A stretch of 12,124 bases of DNA from Acidobacteriota bacterium (GTDB taxonomy: Bacteria; Acidobacteriota; Thermoanaerobaculia; Multivoradales; JAHEKO01): assembly GCA_024638355.1 (NCBI GenBank), contig JAHEKO010000020.1, positions 6,203 to 18,326 on the forward strand, read 5' to 3'. The notes under the pieces are model-generated. The model made no database searches. It was not told the origin of the DNA and saw nothing but the letters and a program-made list of their open reading frames with translations. The position numbers were made by a program, and so were the translations under genes. Of this stretch, positions 1 to 6,523 are shown in pieces. Positions within the stretch are counted from its first letter, which is position 1, and each line of letters starts with the position of its first letter.

Positions 1-198
1 GTACTTCGCGGCAAGCCCTCGTGCGTAGTCGACCCGCTCCGGCGCCTTCGTCGAGGCCCTGGGGTCGAGCTCGAACGGTCGCCAGGTCAGGGTCACCTCA
101 CCCTCGAAGGCGTCGACGGCGGCCTCCAGGCGCCGCTTGCCGATCCAGCACCAGGGGCAGGCGATGTCGGACCAGATGTCGATGGGGAGCGCCGTCAC
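1..198 (-). CDS. DsbA/FrnE-family thiol oxidoreductase (N-terminal part, runs off the window)
   Basis: The first 66 residues are visible; the gene continues beyond base 1. The protein reads M-T-A-L-P-I-D-I-W-S-D, then the active-site motif C14-P-W-C17 and W-I-G-K-R, followed by a W-R-P-F-E-L segment. This is the hallmark N-terminus of the DsbA-like thioredoxin-fold group that includes FrnE and 2-hydroxychromene-2-carboxylate isomerase-like proteins. The CxxC pair favours a thiol-disulfide oxidoreductase over the isomerase, which usually lacks it. There is no signal peptide, so it is probably cytoplasmic, as FrnE-type proteins are. The GTG start at 198 is constrained by an in-frame TAG four codons upstream; no other start lies between them. 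It is divergent from the coiled-coil gene at 299. Family assignment is confident; the substrate is unknown. Confidence 0.85.
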   Translation of the reverse strand, partial: MTALPIDIWSDIACPWCWIGKRRLEAAVDAFEGEVTLTWRPFELDPRASTKAPERVDYARGLAAKY

Positions 199-272
199 CG
201 CGCAAGCCTACCTCGACCCGACTGAACCGCGGCGCGCATCGTCCAGGTATTCGCGTCGGCCTCGAGGGTTGC

Positions 273-278
273 TAGGAT
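273..278 (+). promoter_or_regulatory. Candidate -10 element (TAGGAT) for the coiled-coil gene
   Basis: TAGGAT lies 20 bases before the GTG start at 299, with a strong Shine-Dalgarno (AGGAGG, 288-293) between them. The same type of hexamer (TAGAAT) precedes three other genes here. The -35 region is weak, so this rests on position and recurrence only. Confidence 0.35.
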
Positions 279-298
279 GCGCGTGAAAGGAGGGGCAG

Positions 299-589
299 GT
301 GTCCAAGCGAGACGAGTACGTCGAAAAGATGAAGCGGCAGCTGGATGAGTGGAATACGGACCTCGAAGGTTTCGAAAGAAAGCTTTCGGAGGTGACGGAG
401 CCCGTCAGGAGCAAGCTGGAGCCCCAACTGTCGACCGCCAAGAAGAGCTATGCCGACGCGCGGCAGAAGCTACGCGAGGTGCGGGGCGCGGGTGAAGAGT
501 CCTGGGAAGATCTGACAGGCGAGGTGGAACACGTCTGGAAGACCTTGAGGCAGTCGGTCAACTACTTCAAGTCGCAGCTCAAGCGTTGA
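299..589 (+). CDS. Small coiled-coil protein, sll1863-like stress-protein type
   Basis: A 96-residue, highly charged protein with no hydrophobic segment, so soluble and predicted almost entirely helical. The N-terminus (S-K-R-D-E-Y-V-E-K-M-K-R-Q-L-D-E-W) matches a widespread family of small coiled-coil proteins in which a similar opening is followed by a long heptad region and a tail of the type W-E-D-L-x-x-x-V-E-x-x-W. The corresponding tail here is at about residues 69-82 (W-E-D-L-T-G-E-V-E-H-V-W). Some members are annotated as sll1863-family stress proteins; the biochemical role is unknown. The GTG start is fixed by a very good Shine-Dalgarno, AGGAGG at 288-293, with a 5-base spacer. It is divergent from the DsbA-like gene; the next gene is 110 bases downstream. 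Recognition is by pattern memory only. Confidence 0.8.
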   Translation: MSKRDEYVEKMKRQLDEWNTDLEGFERKLSEVTEPVRSKLEPQLSTAKKSYADARQKLREVRGAGEESWEDLTGEVEHVWKTLRQSVNYFKSQLKR

Positions 590-677
590 GATCGGCGCTA
601 GCCGGCTCGTAGAGGCACCAGGCCGGCCGAAGCCGCCGGGCCGAGCCCGTGAATGGCGCGGTCGTTCGCTGCGTAGT

Positions 678-683
678 TAGAAT
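678..683 (+). promoter_or_regulatory. Candidate -10 element (TAGAAT) for the zinc-ribbon protein
   Basis: TAGAAT is followed 7 bases later by the GGAGG ribosome-binding site (691-695) of the gene starting at 700. It implies a very short leader. No convincing -35 hexamer is seen. Confidence 0.35.
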
Positions 684-699
684 CAGGCCTGGAGGCTCA

Positions 700-1041
700 A
701 TGAACCGCGCAGACGACGAGGTCGAGCGAGTTGTCGAGCAGTTCGCGGTGCTGAAGCGCCGCTTCTCGATCGCCATCGTCCTCCTCTGCCTTGTGCTGCT
801 GGCCTGGATAGTCGTCGCCGCGGCCTTCAGCGGTCGAGATGGCGTCAGCTTGCTCGGCCTCCCGTTGGCTTGGGCGATCGAGGGTGGCCTGGTTCTGGCG
901 GCCTTGATTGGCACAGCCCTCGCGCTCAGCTTCTGGCGTTGCCCGGCATGCGGCAAGTACATGGGCGGCGTCCTGTCCATGAGTCATTGCCCACGCTGTG
1001 GCGTTCGGCTCACGGACGAGCACCGGCTCACTCGGCCGTGA
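700..1041 (+). CDS. Two-TM membrane protein with C-terminal zinc ribbon
   Basis: A 113-residue protein of unknown function. A short acidic cytoplasmic-type N-terminus (residues 1-20) is followed by two hydrophobic segments at about 22-43 and 53-79. Directly after the second comes a zinc-ribbon with C81-x2-C84 and C97-x2-C100. The four cysteines and their spacing are typical of small structural zinc ribbons, which here would sit at the membrane face. The frame is also open from a GTG at 649, but the ATG at 700 has a good Shine-Dalgarno (GGAGG, 691-695, 4-base spacer) and gives the more natural protein, so I use it. Its stop codon overlaps the 3' end of the convergent PRXL2-SDR gene by 14 bases. 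No neighbour suggests a function. Confidence 0.75.
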   Translation: MNRADDEVERVVEQFAVLKRRFSIAIVLLCLVLLAWIVVAAAFSGRDGVSLLGLPLAWAIEGGLVLAALIGTALALSFWRCPACGKYMGGVLSMSHCPRCGVRLTDEHRLTRP

Positions 1042-2551
1042 GCCGCTCGCACATCTGCCACAGCGCCCGACGATCCGCTTCCCTCTCGCGCGTAAACGGC
1101 AGATAGTGCTTGCAGCGCGCCTCGCGGTCGAGAAAGAAGGAGGCGGTTCGGCGGCGACCGGCGCGGCTGGCGGCCAGCCAGACAATCGTGTCGGCGCCCT
1201 CGGCGGGCGTCCGTAGGATGGGACGCGTGAGCTTGTGGAAGCCCGGAATCGACGTCTCGACGCCGGGCGTGTCGGCCCACCCCGGGTGCATGGAGTTGAC
1301 CACCACGCCCCGCTCGCCCAGCTCCTCGGCCCAGAGATCCGCCAGCACCACCTGGGCGCGCTTGGTCTCGGCGTAGGCGGCGACGCCGTCGTATTCGCGG
1401 TCGCGCCACTGGGGATCCTCGAGCTCGAGGCTCTTCGCATACATGCCACCCGAGGAGACCCAGACCACTCGCGCGTCGGCCGAGCGCGCCAGCCGGGGGG
1501 CGAGGAGCCGGGTCATCAGATGGGGCCCCGCGACGTGGACGGCGAAGGTGAGCTCCAGGCCGTCGGGGGTCTCGACGCGCCCGGCCGGGAGCAGACCCGC
1601 GTTGTGAACCAGAACGTCCGCCCTCGAGTCCGCCAACTCGGCCGCCGCGCGTCGAACCGAGTCGAAGCTCGCGAGATCGACCTTGGCGACCTCGACACGC
1701 GGACTGCCGGTGCGCCGGCGGATCTCTTCCGCCGCCTCCTCACCGCGCTCGAGGCTGCGGCAGAGCATCACGACCTCGGCTCCCAGATCGGCCAACGCCA
1801 GCGCGGTCTCGAACCCCAGTCCCGAGTTGGCGCCGGTCACCAGGCAGCGCCGGCCGGCGAGATCGACATCGAGATCGCGAGGGTCGAAGCGGAGGGAGTG
1901 GAGCTGGAATCCCGGCCGGCTGAACGACAGCACGATCGTGGGGTCGGCGAAGAGGCTCAGCGTCCTGCCGATGCCCGCGGCCAGGAAGCCCGGCGCCGCC
2001 TCGCCCTCCGCGAGCGCCGGCGCGGACTCGGAGAGCGCCGCCAGGACGTCGTCGACCCGTGGGTGGTCGCCGGCCTCTCGACTGACGTGGCGAAACGTGA
2101 GCTGGCCCTCGGGCCGAATCACGAACACGCCGCCGAGCTGCCAGGGATCTCCCTGGATCGCTTTCTGGCGATGACCGTCGAGGAGGGCGCGCGCCGCGTT
2201 CAGCGGCAGCCGGGGCGACAGCGCCGCGGCCCGACCCCGCCGCAAGCCGGCGGCGCGGTACGAGACGAGATCGGGGTCGGTGAGGAGCCGGCCGTCGAAT
2301 TCGAGCTCGTCGGCGAAGGCGGCGGCGAACTGCGGAGCGCCGTTGCCGATGACGGCCACCTCCGCGCCCCGGTCGCGGATGTCTTCGATCCGGTCGCGCA
2401 ACTGCGCAACCTGCTCACGACAGAACATTCACCCGAAGTGGCGGACGAAGGCCAGCACCACGGGTCGCTCGGCCCACAGCGAGCCCAGCCGCACGGGGCG
2501 GTCCTGCGTGTCGGACAGCGTGATGCCGGACAGCCGGGTGGCGATTCTCAT
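1028..2551 (-). CDS. Candidate selenoprotein: PRXL2/AhpC-TSA-like domain fused to a DHRS12-like short-chain dehydrogenase (in-frame TGA read as Sec)
   Basis: Reading the TGA at 2431-2429 as selenocysteine gives one 507-residue protein. Residues 1-40 (starting M-R-I-A-T-R-L-S-G) lead through strand R-P-V-V-L-A-F-V-R-H-F-G to U41-M-F-C44, then R-E-Q-V-A-Q-L-R-D: the thioredoxin-fold peroxiredoxin-like 2 core, with its CxxC changed to UxxC. This domain runs to about residue 175. Residues ~205-507 are a short-chain dehydrogenase of the DHRS12-like type: cofactor motif TGANSGLG at 239-246, NAG at 317-319, active-site Ser at 366/367, Tyr393 and Lys397 in YAETK. The SDR is therefore expected to be catalytic and to use NAD(P)(H). 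Start: ATG at 2551, the only in-frame start just before the domain; no clear Shine-Dalgarno is visible. Conventional gene calling would begin at the ATG at 2428 and omit the redox site. Domain calls are confident; Sec incorporation is inferred from the position of the TGA and a SECIS-like hairpin. A nonsense mutation or sequencing error is the alternative. Confidence 0.85.
2392..2411 (-). promoter_or_regulatory. SECIS-like stem-loop downstream of the in-frame TGA
   Basis: Read on the minus strand as RNA, GGUUGCGC pairs with GCGCGACC through 8 continuous pairs (7 Watson-Crick and one U-G), closing a 4-base loop, AGUU. The loop begins 25 bases after the UGA. The published bacterial SECIS pattern requires a short apical loop about 16-37 bases after UGA with a G among its first two loop bases; both are met. 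It would recruit the elongation factor SelB. GC-rich coding DNA makes hairpins easily, so it is supportive and not proof by itself. Confidence 0.6.
2429..2431 (-). other. In-frame TGA, predicted selenocysteine codon (Sec41)
   Basis: The codon sits between GGG (Gly40) and ATG (Met42), in the context H-F-G-[TGA]-M-F-C. In PRXL2-type proteins this position is normally the first Cys of the CxxC redox motif. Codons on both sides belong to the same frame and same conserved domain, so this is a codon substitution and not a frameshift. TGA at a catalytic Cys position is the classic signature of a selenoprotein. Confidence 0.8.
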
Positions 2552-2661
2552 GCCCGGATCTTGCCACCATTCGAACCGCGACGGAGGCGGGAATCGTCCC
2601 GAGCGGCGTGGCCGCCCCGTCGTTGCACCAACGCTTCAATGTAACGGTACTCGGCTGATGC

Positions 2662-3852
2662 CTACTCGGGGTCTTCCGGGAGATGGAGCACTCCGACCTT
2701 CTTGCGCTGCGACCTGCGTCGCTCGGGCACCATCGACCGCATGGAGTCGAGCTTGCCGTAGCACAGCAGCTTGTCGCCCGCCTCGAGGACCCGCGTGCCC
2801 TTCGGATTGGAGATCACGGAGGTGCCGCGGTGGAGATTGAGCACCACGATGTCCTTGTCTCGCAGCCCCGACTCCTGGATGGTCTTGCCCTCGAGCACCG
2901 CGCCCTCCGGAATCATCAGGTCCGCGACGCCGTAGCCTACCGAGACGGTGAGTCGCTGCCGAACGTCGAGCTCGGGGAAGGCGACCTGGTTGCTGATGTG
3001 ATCGATCACCGCGCCCGCCACGTCGAGCTGCGTCGCGCCTTCGATGCCTTCGAGCCCGGGCGAGGAGTTGACTTCCATGATCTGCGGGCCGCTCGACGAC
3101 TCGAGCATGTCCACTCCGGCCACTCGCAAACCCATGATCTGCGCCGCTCGAATCGCCGTCTCTTCGAAATTGGAGTCGAGCGTGATGGGCTCGGCCTTGC
3201 CGCCGCGATGCACGTTGCTGCGAAACTCGTCGCCCTGGGCGACACGCCGCATCGCCGCCACCACCCGGTCACCGACGACGAACGCGCGGATGTCCCGCCC
3301 CTTGCTCTCCTTCACAAAGGCCTGGATCAGCACGTTCTGCTTCGTGCTCTGCAAGGTCTCGATGATCGCCTCGGCGACCTTCGTGGTGTCGGCCAAGATG
3401 ACCCCGACGCCCTGGGTGCCCTCGAGGATCTTGATGATCACCGGCGCTCCGCCGAGCCGTTCGATCGCGGGCAGAACGTCCTTTCGGTCGCGAACGAATG
3501 CAGTCTGGGGGATGCCGATGTCATGCCGGCTGAGGATCTGGAGCGAGCGCAGCTTGTCGCGCGAGTTGGAGATGCCGTTGGCGGTGTTCGGCGTGTACAC
3601 GTCCATCTGCTCGAACTGACGGACGACGGCGGTACCGAAGTACGTCACCGAGGCCCCGATGCGGGGCAGCACCGCGTCGTAGGCGCTGAGCATCTTCGAC
3701 CGAAAGTGCAGCTTCGGGTCGCCATGGCTCAGCTCGATCGCGAAACGGAGCGTGTTCAGGACCTTGACGTCGTGCCCGCGCTCGAGCGCAGCCTGCTTGA
3801 GGCGGCCGGTGCTGTAGGCATTGGGTGCGGTAGACAGGATCGCGAGTTTCAT
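2662..3852 (-). CDS. rimK: RimK-family ATP-grasp glutamate ligase with C-terminal RCK_C (TrkA_C) domain
   Basis: A 396-residue protein. Residues 1-290 closely follow E. coli RimK, which adds glutamates to the C-terminus of ribosomal protein S6. Matching segments include M-K-L-A-I-L-S, the P-R-I-G-A-S-V-T-Y-F-G-T-A run at 63-75, the nucleotide-binding K141 with E-G-T-Q-G-V-G-V, the F-R-S-N-V-H-R-G-G loop at 210-218, and the metal-binding M-E-V-N-S-S-P-G-L-E-G-I-E with E260 and N262. E. coli RimK ends at about 300 residues; here a further domain at about 305-372 matches RCK_C/TrkA_C (L-E-G-K-T-I-Q-E-S-G-L-R, then V-L-E-A-G-D-K-L-L-C-Y-G). A basic tail follows. RCK_C domains usually bind small ligands in K+ transport systems, so ligand control of the ligase is plausible but inferred. 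The ATG start has a strong Shine-Dalgarno (GAGGAG, 5-base spacer). A 101-base gap separates it from the DUF1772 gene upstream. Confidence 0.88.
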   Translation of the reverse strand: MKLAILSTAPNAYSTGRLKQAALERGHDVKVLNTLRFAIELSHGDPKLHFRSKMLSAYDAVLPRIGASVTYFGTAVVRQFEQMDVYTPNTANGISNSRDKLRSLQILSRHDIGIPQTAFVRDRKDVLPAIERLGGAPVIIKILEGTQGVGVILADTTKVAEAIIETLQSTKQNVLIQAFVKESKGRDIRAFVVGDRVVAAMRRVAQGDEFRSNVHRGGKAEPITLDSNFEETAIRAAQIMGLRVAGVDMLESSSGPQIMEVNSSPGLEGIEGATQLDVAGAVIDHISNQVAFPELDVRQRLTVSVGYGVADLMIPEGAVLEGKTIQESGLRDKDIVVLNLHRGTSVISNPKGTRVLEAGDKLLCYGKLDSMRSMVPERRRSQRKKVGVLHLPEDPE

Positions 3853-3953
3853 CGGGTCTCCTCGGTGACAGAAGGCTATGGCGCGGCGTGCGCCGAGACG
3901 TACGCCACCTTACTCGAATCGCGGCGTGGAGACAGGGCGTCCCCGCATGCCCC

Positions 3954-4448
3954 TCAAAGTCTGAGGAGCACGAGAAGGAGCAGCACGGACACCAGGATCG
4001 CCAGGACCGTCCTGATCGAGTTCCAGCGGTTCCACCGCGATTCGAAGTCCCGGCGCGCAGCCCCGAGCGCCGCATCGTCCGAGGCCCCGATGTCGAAGGC
4101 CTGCACCGCATTGTTCAAGGGGACGTTGATGCTGACGGTCGGCAGCTGAACGCCGAGGAGGTAGACGAGCACCGCCGAGATCAGGAGCAGGCGCCCGAGC
4201 CCTTCCAGTTGCCCGATACCGAGCGCAGCCGCGGCCAGCAACGCGATCACCGAGCCCATCCACACCACCAGAAAGAGGGGCTGGTTGTTCTGGATGACGC
4301 GATCCATCACCTGGAAGGCCCGCAGGAACTCTCCGTCGCCGAGAGTTCTGATACCCGGCATCACCACCACGGCAAAGGTGAACACGAGCCCCGCCACCAG
4401 CGAACAGAGCAGCGCCGCGGCCATCAGCGAAAGCTGGAAGATACTCAC
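3954..4448 (-). CDS. DUF1772 (anthrone oxygenase-like) membrane protein
   Basis: A 164-residue integral membrane protein with four predicted helices at about residues 3-30, 55-77, 83-103 and 143-163. The segment L-P-T-V-S-I-N-V-P-L-N-N after helix 3 and the following R-R-D-F-E-S-R-W-N-R-W-N-S-I-R before helix 4 are the signature of DUF1772, a family that includes fungal anthrone oxygenases but is functionally unassigned in most bacteria. The GTG start at 4448 is supported by a purine-rich GAGGAGGAG ribosome site. The gene starts 10 bases after the stop of the NmrA-like gene, so the two are co-transcribed. NmrA-like/DUF1772 pairs probably share a redox role; the substrate is unknown. Confidence 0.85.
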   Translation of the reverse strand: MSIFQLSLMAAALLCSLVAGLVFTFAVVVMPGIRTLGDGEFLRAFQVMDRVIQNNQPLFLVVWMGSVIALLAAAALGIGQLEGLGRLLLISAVLVYLLGVQLPTVSINVPLNNAVQAFDIGASDDAALGAARRDFESRWNRWNSIRTVLAILVSVLLLLVLLRL

Positions 4449-4458
4449 TCTCTCCTCC

Positions 4459-5349
4459 TCACGACGCCTTGCGTTCGAGATCCCAGACGCCGCTGGCGGC
4501 GGCCGCGCGGGCGTACTCCGAAAAATCGCGTGGCCGCCGGCCGAGGGCCCGCTCGACGCCGTCGGTGACGTATGCGTTGCGACCGTCGAGGACCTCGGCG
4601 ATCAGATCGGCCAGAGGTTGGGCCACCTCCCGGGGCATGCCGTCGCGGACCAGCTCGACGGCATAGTCGTCGGCGGTCACCGGGATGTAGCGCACCTTGC
4701 GTCCGATCGCCTCAGCCAGCTCGCGCGCGGCCTCGCTCAGGGTCAGCAGGCGCGGGCCGGTCAGCTCGTAGAGTTGGCCGACGTGACGGTCATCGGTGAG
4801 CGCGGCGAACACCACGTCGGCGATATCGTCGGCGTCGAGGAACGGCTCGACGGTGTCGCCGCCCGGCATGGCGAGAATCCCGTGGCGCACCGGCTCGACG
4901 AACGTTTCGCTGAAGTTCTGGTTGAAGAAGGCGCAGCGCACGAGCGTCCAGTCGGCGCCCGAGCTGCGAACGCGGTCCTCGGCCCGGCGGGCGCCTTCCT
5001 CGCCGCGACCGGAGAGAAGCACGAGCCGCTCGACCTCATTGGCGACCGCCAGGTCGGCGAAGTCGCCCACCGTATCGGCTGCGCCGGGGAGGGCCAGGTC
5101 CGGGTAGTAGGTGATGTAGACGGCTTCGACGCCGGCCAGCGCCGGAATCCAGGTCGCTCGGTCGTTCCAATCGAACCGGGTCTCGCCGGAGCGAGACGCC
5201 GCACGCATCGGGTGTCCGGCCGCGATCAACCGGTCGGCGACCCGCCGTCCGGTCTTGCCGGTGGCCCCGAGAACGAGGGTGGTTCTGGAAACCTCGGCCT
5301 CCGCGCTAGCGCGTCGGGTCTTGGGATTGGGATGCTCTTGCGATCTCAT
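4459..5349 (-). CDS. NmrA-like NAD(P)-binding protein (atypical SDR)
   Basis: A 296-residue Rossmann-fold protein. The dinucleotide motif is T-L-V-L-G-A-T-G-K-T-G (glycines 28, 31, 34), typical of atypical SDRs of the NmrA/quinone oxidoreductase-2 group. Other family marks are V-E-R-L-V-L-L-S-G-R-G at 107-117, the W-T-L-V-R-C-A-F-F-N-Q-N-F segment at 134-146 and D-A-D-D-I-A-D-V at 172-179. No Tyr-x3-Lys pair of classical SDRs is present, so it may be a reductase of unusual type or a redox sensor; I cannot choose. It carries about 20 polar residues before the fold; the ATG is nevertheless supported by AAGGAG with a 7-base spacer. It is the first gene of a two-gene operon and is divergent from the AraC regulator. 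Confidence 0.85.
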   Translation of the reverse strand: MRSQEHPNPKTRRASAEAEVSRTTLVLGATGKTGRRVADRLIAAGHPMRAASRSGETRFDWNDRATWIPALAGVEAVYITYYPDLALPGAADTVGDFADLAVANEVERLVLLSGRGEEGARRAEDRVRSSGADWTLVRCAFFNQNFSETFVEPVRHGILAMPGGDTVEPFLDADDIADVVFAALTDDRHVGQLYELTGPRLLTLSEAARELAEAIGRKVRYIPVTADDYAVELVRDGMPREVAQPLADLIAEVLDGRNAYVTDGVERALGRRPRDFSEYARAAAASGVWDLERKAS

Positions 5350-5548
5350 CTCGTGACTCCTTCCTGAATGCGTTGGGTCGTCTCTGCGACCCTGAAGAAA
5401 GTGTAGGAAAGCTCTCGGCGCAAGACCATCGCTGAAGCGCTCAGCTTCATACGCGATCGTCTAGCTTGACCCTCTCACCAACCCTCGCCACGAACGCCGG
5501 AGATGCTCGAATCTGCTGCGTTTCCCTCCCAGGCTAGAATCCGCCCGA
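5350..5548. promoter_or_regulatory. Divergent intergenic region between NmrA-like operon and AraC-type regulator
   Basis: A 199-base non-coding stretch carries the promoters of both divergent units and presumably the regulator's operators. TAGAAT at 5535-5540 is a likely -10 for the regulator. I could not identify a clear -35/-10 pair for the leftward operon or a convincing paired operator repeat by eye. Confidence 0.5.
5535..5540 (+). promoter_or_regulatory. Candidate -10 element (TAGAAT) for the AraC regulator
   Basis: TAGAAT ends 8 bases before the GTG at 5549. Transcription would begin about 6-8 bases later, i.e. at or next to the start codon, giving a leaderless mRNA; consistent with this there is no Shine-Dalgarno. 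The 11-base string GGCTAGAATCC is identical upstream of the kinase gene. Confidence 0.4.
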
Positions 5549-6523
5549 GTGAACGCCCTGGTGAGCCTTCTCGAGGGACCCCGCGCCCGCGGCGCGTTCG
5601 CGCTTCGCTGCGTCATGAGTGCGCCGTGGTCGTTGCGCGTCCTCGCGGAGTCGCCGCTCACGCTGATCGCGGTGGTGACCGGCGAGGTCTGGATCGTCCA
5701 CGACCGCGGCGAGACCGCACGACTCGGCCCGGGCGACGTGGCCGTGACCAGCGGCTCGGATCACTACACCGTCGCGGGCGACCCGGAGACCGAGCCGGAC
5801 GTGGTGATCCACCCCGGTCAGCGATGCTGCTCGCTGGACGGCGAGTCTCTGGAGGACGAGCTGATGCTCGGTGTGCGCACCTGGGGCAACGATCCGCAAG
5901 GCTCGACGGTCTTCGTGGTCGGCGCCTACGAATCGATCGGCGACCTGAGCGATCGCCTGGTGCGTGCCCTGCCGCCGCTTCTCCGGCTCTCGAAGGAGGA
6001 GTGGGAGTCGCCCCTCTTCTCCGTGCTGTGCGACGAGGTCGTGGAAGACCGACCCGGTCAAGCGGCCGTGCTCGACCGCTTGATCGACCTGCTCCTGATG
6101 CGGGCGCTCCGCGCCTGGTTCGCGCGACCGGAAGCGAAGGAGCCGGCCTGGTATCGATCCCAGGCCGACCCCGTCGTCGGACGCGTTCTCCACATCATGC
6201 ACGAGGACCCCGCCCGCCAGTGGACGCTCTCGGATCTCGCCCGCGAGACGGGCGTGTCGCGCGCGGCGCTCGCCCGCCGCTTCCGCGAGGTCGTAGGAGA
6301 GCCGCCGATGGCGTTCCTCACCGAATGGCGCCTGGCGTTGGCGGCCGATCTTCTGTGCGAGCCGGACGCGACCGTCGGCACGGTCGCTCCCCAGGTCGGG
6401 TACAGCAGCCCCTACGCGCTCAGCACGGCGTTCAAACGGGTGCGAGGCGTGAGCCCGCGGGAACACCGCGCTCGCGCGTCGAAAAGACCGGACGTCGCAC
6501 CAGGGCTTCCCGGCTCTGTTTGA
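5549..6523 (+). CDS. AraC-family transcriptional regulator with cupin sensor domain
   Basis: A 324-residue protein. Residues 1-190 form an AraC-type cupin_6 sensor domain, with the family opening L-V-S-L-L-E-G-P-R-A-R-G-A-F and M-S-A-P-W-S-L-R. Residues 205-310 are the DNA-binding domain with two helix-turn-helix units: about 226-247 (L-S-D-L-A-R-E-T-G-V-S-R-A-A-L-A-R-R-F) and about 275-297 (V-G-T-V-A-P-Q-V-G-Y-S-S-P-Y-A-L-S-T-A-F), ending in the usual F-K-R-V-R-G-V-S-P-R-E-H-R. The GTG at 5549 is chosen because the conserved sensor-domain opening lies before the first in-frame ATG (Met23). It lies divergent from the NmrA-like/DUF1772 operon; regulators of this type commonly control an adjacent oxidoreductase unit, so that operon is the inferred target. 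The effector is unknown. Confidence 0.9.
   Translation: MNALVSLLEGPRARGAFALRCVMSAPWSLRVLAESPLTLIAVVTGEVWIVHDRGETARLGPGDVAVTSGSDHYTVAGDPETEPDVVIHPGQRCCSLDGESLEDELMLGVRTWGNDPQGSTVFVVGAYESIGDLSDRLVRALPPLLRLSKEEWESPLFSVLCDEVVEDRPGQAAVLDRLIDLLLMRALRAWFARPEAKEPAWYRSQADPVVGRVLHIMHEDPARQWTLSDLARETGVSRAALARRFREVVGEPPMAFLTEWRLALAADLLCEPDATVGTVAPQVGYSSPYALSTAFKRVRGVSPREHRARASKRPDVAPGLPGSV

Noticed and set aside
2415..2639. Frameshift as an explanation for the broken PRXL2 gene (alternative frame starting at 2639)
   Set aside because: The conserved residues before and after the TGA are in the same frame, so no shift is needed; the 2639 frame gives unrelated sequence.
1235..2644. Long plus-strand open frame (469 codons) opposite the PRXL2-SDR gene
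   Set aside because: It is the antisense shadow of a gene with clear domains; high GC removes stop codons on the opposite strand.
3880..3894. GGCGC/GCGCC inverted repeat upstream of rimK as an operator or attenuator
   Set aside because: A 5-bp GC repeat is expected by chance in DNA of this composition and has no supporting context.
2683..4149. Long plus-strand open frame opposite rimK and the DUF1772 gene
   Set aside because: Low-complexity His/Arg/Asp-rich translation with no motif, running across two real genes on the other strand.
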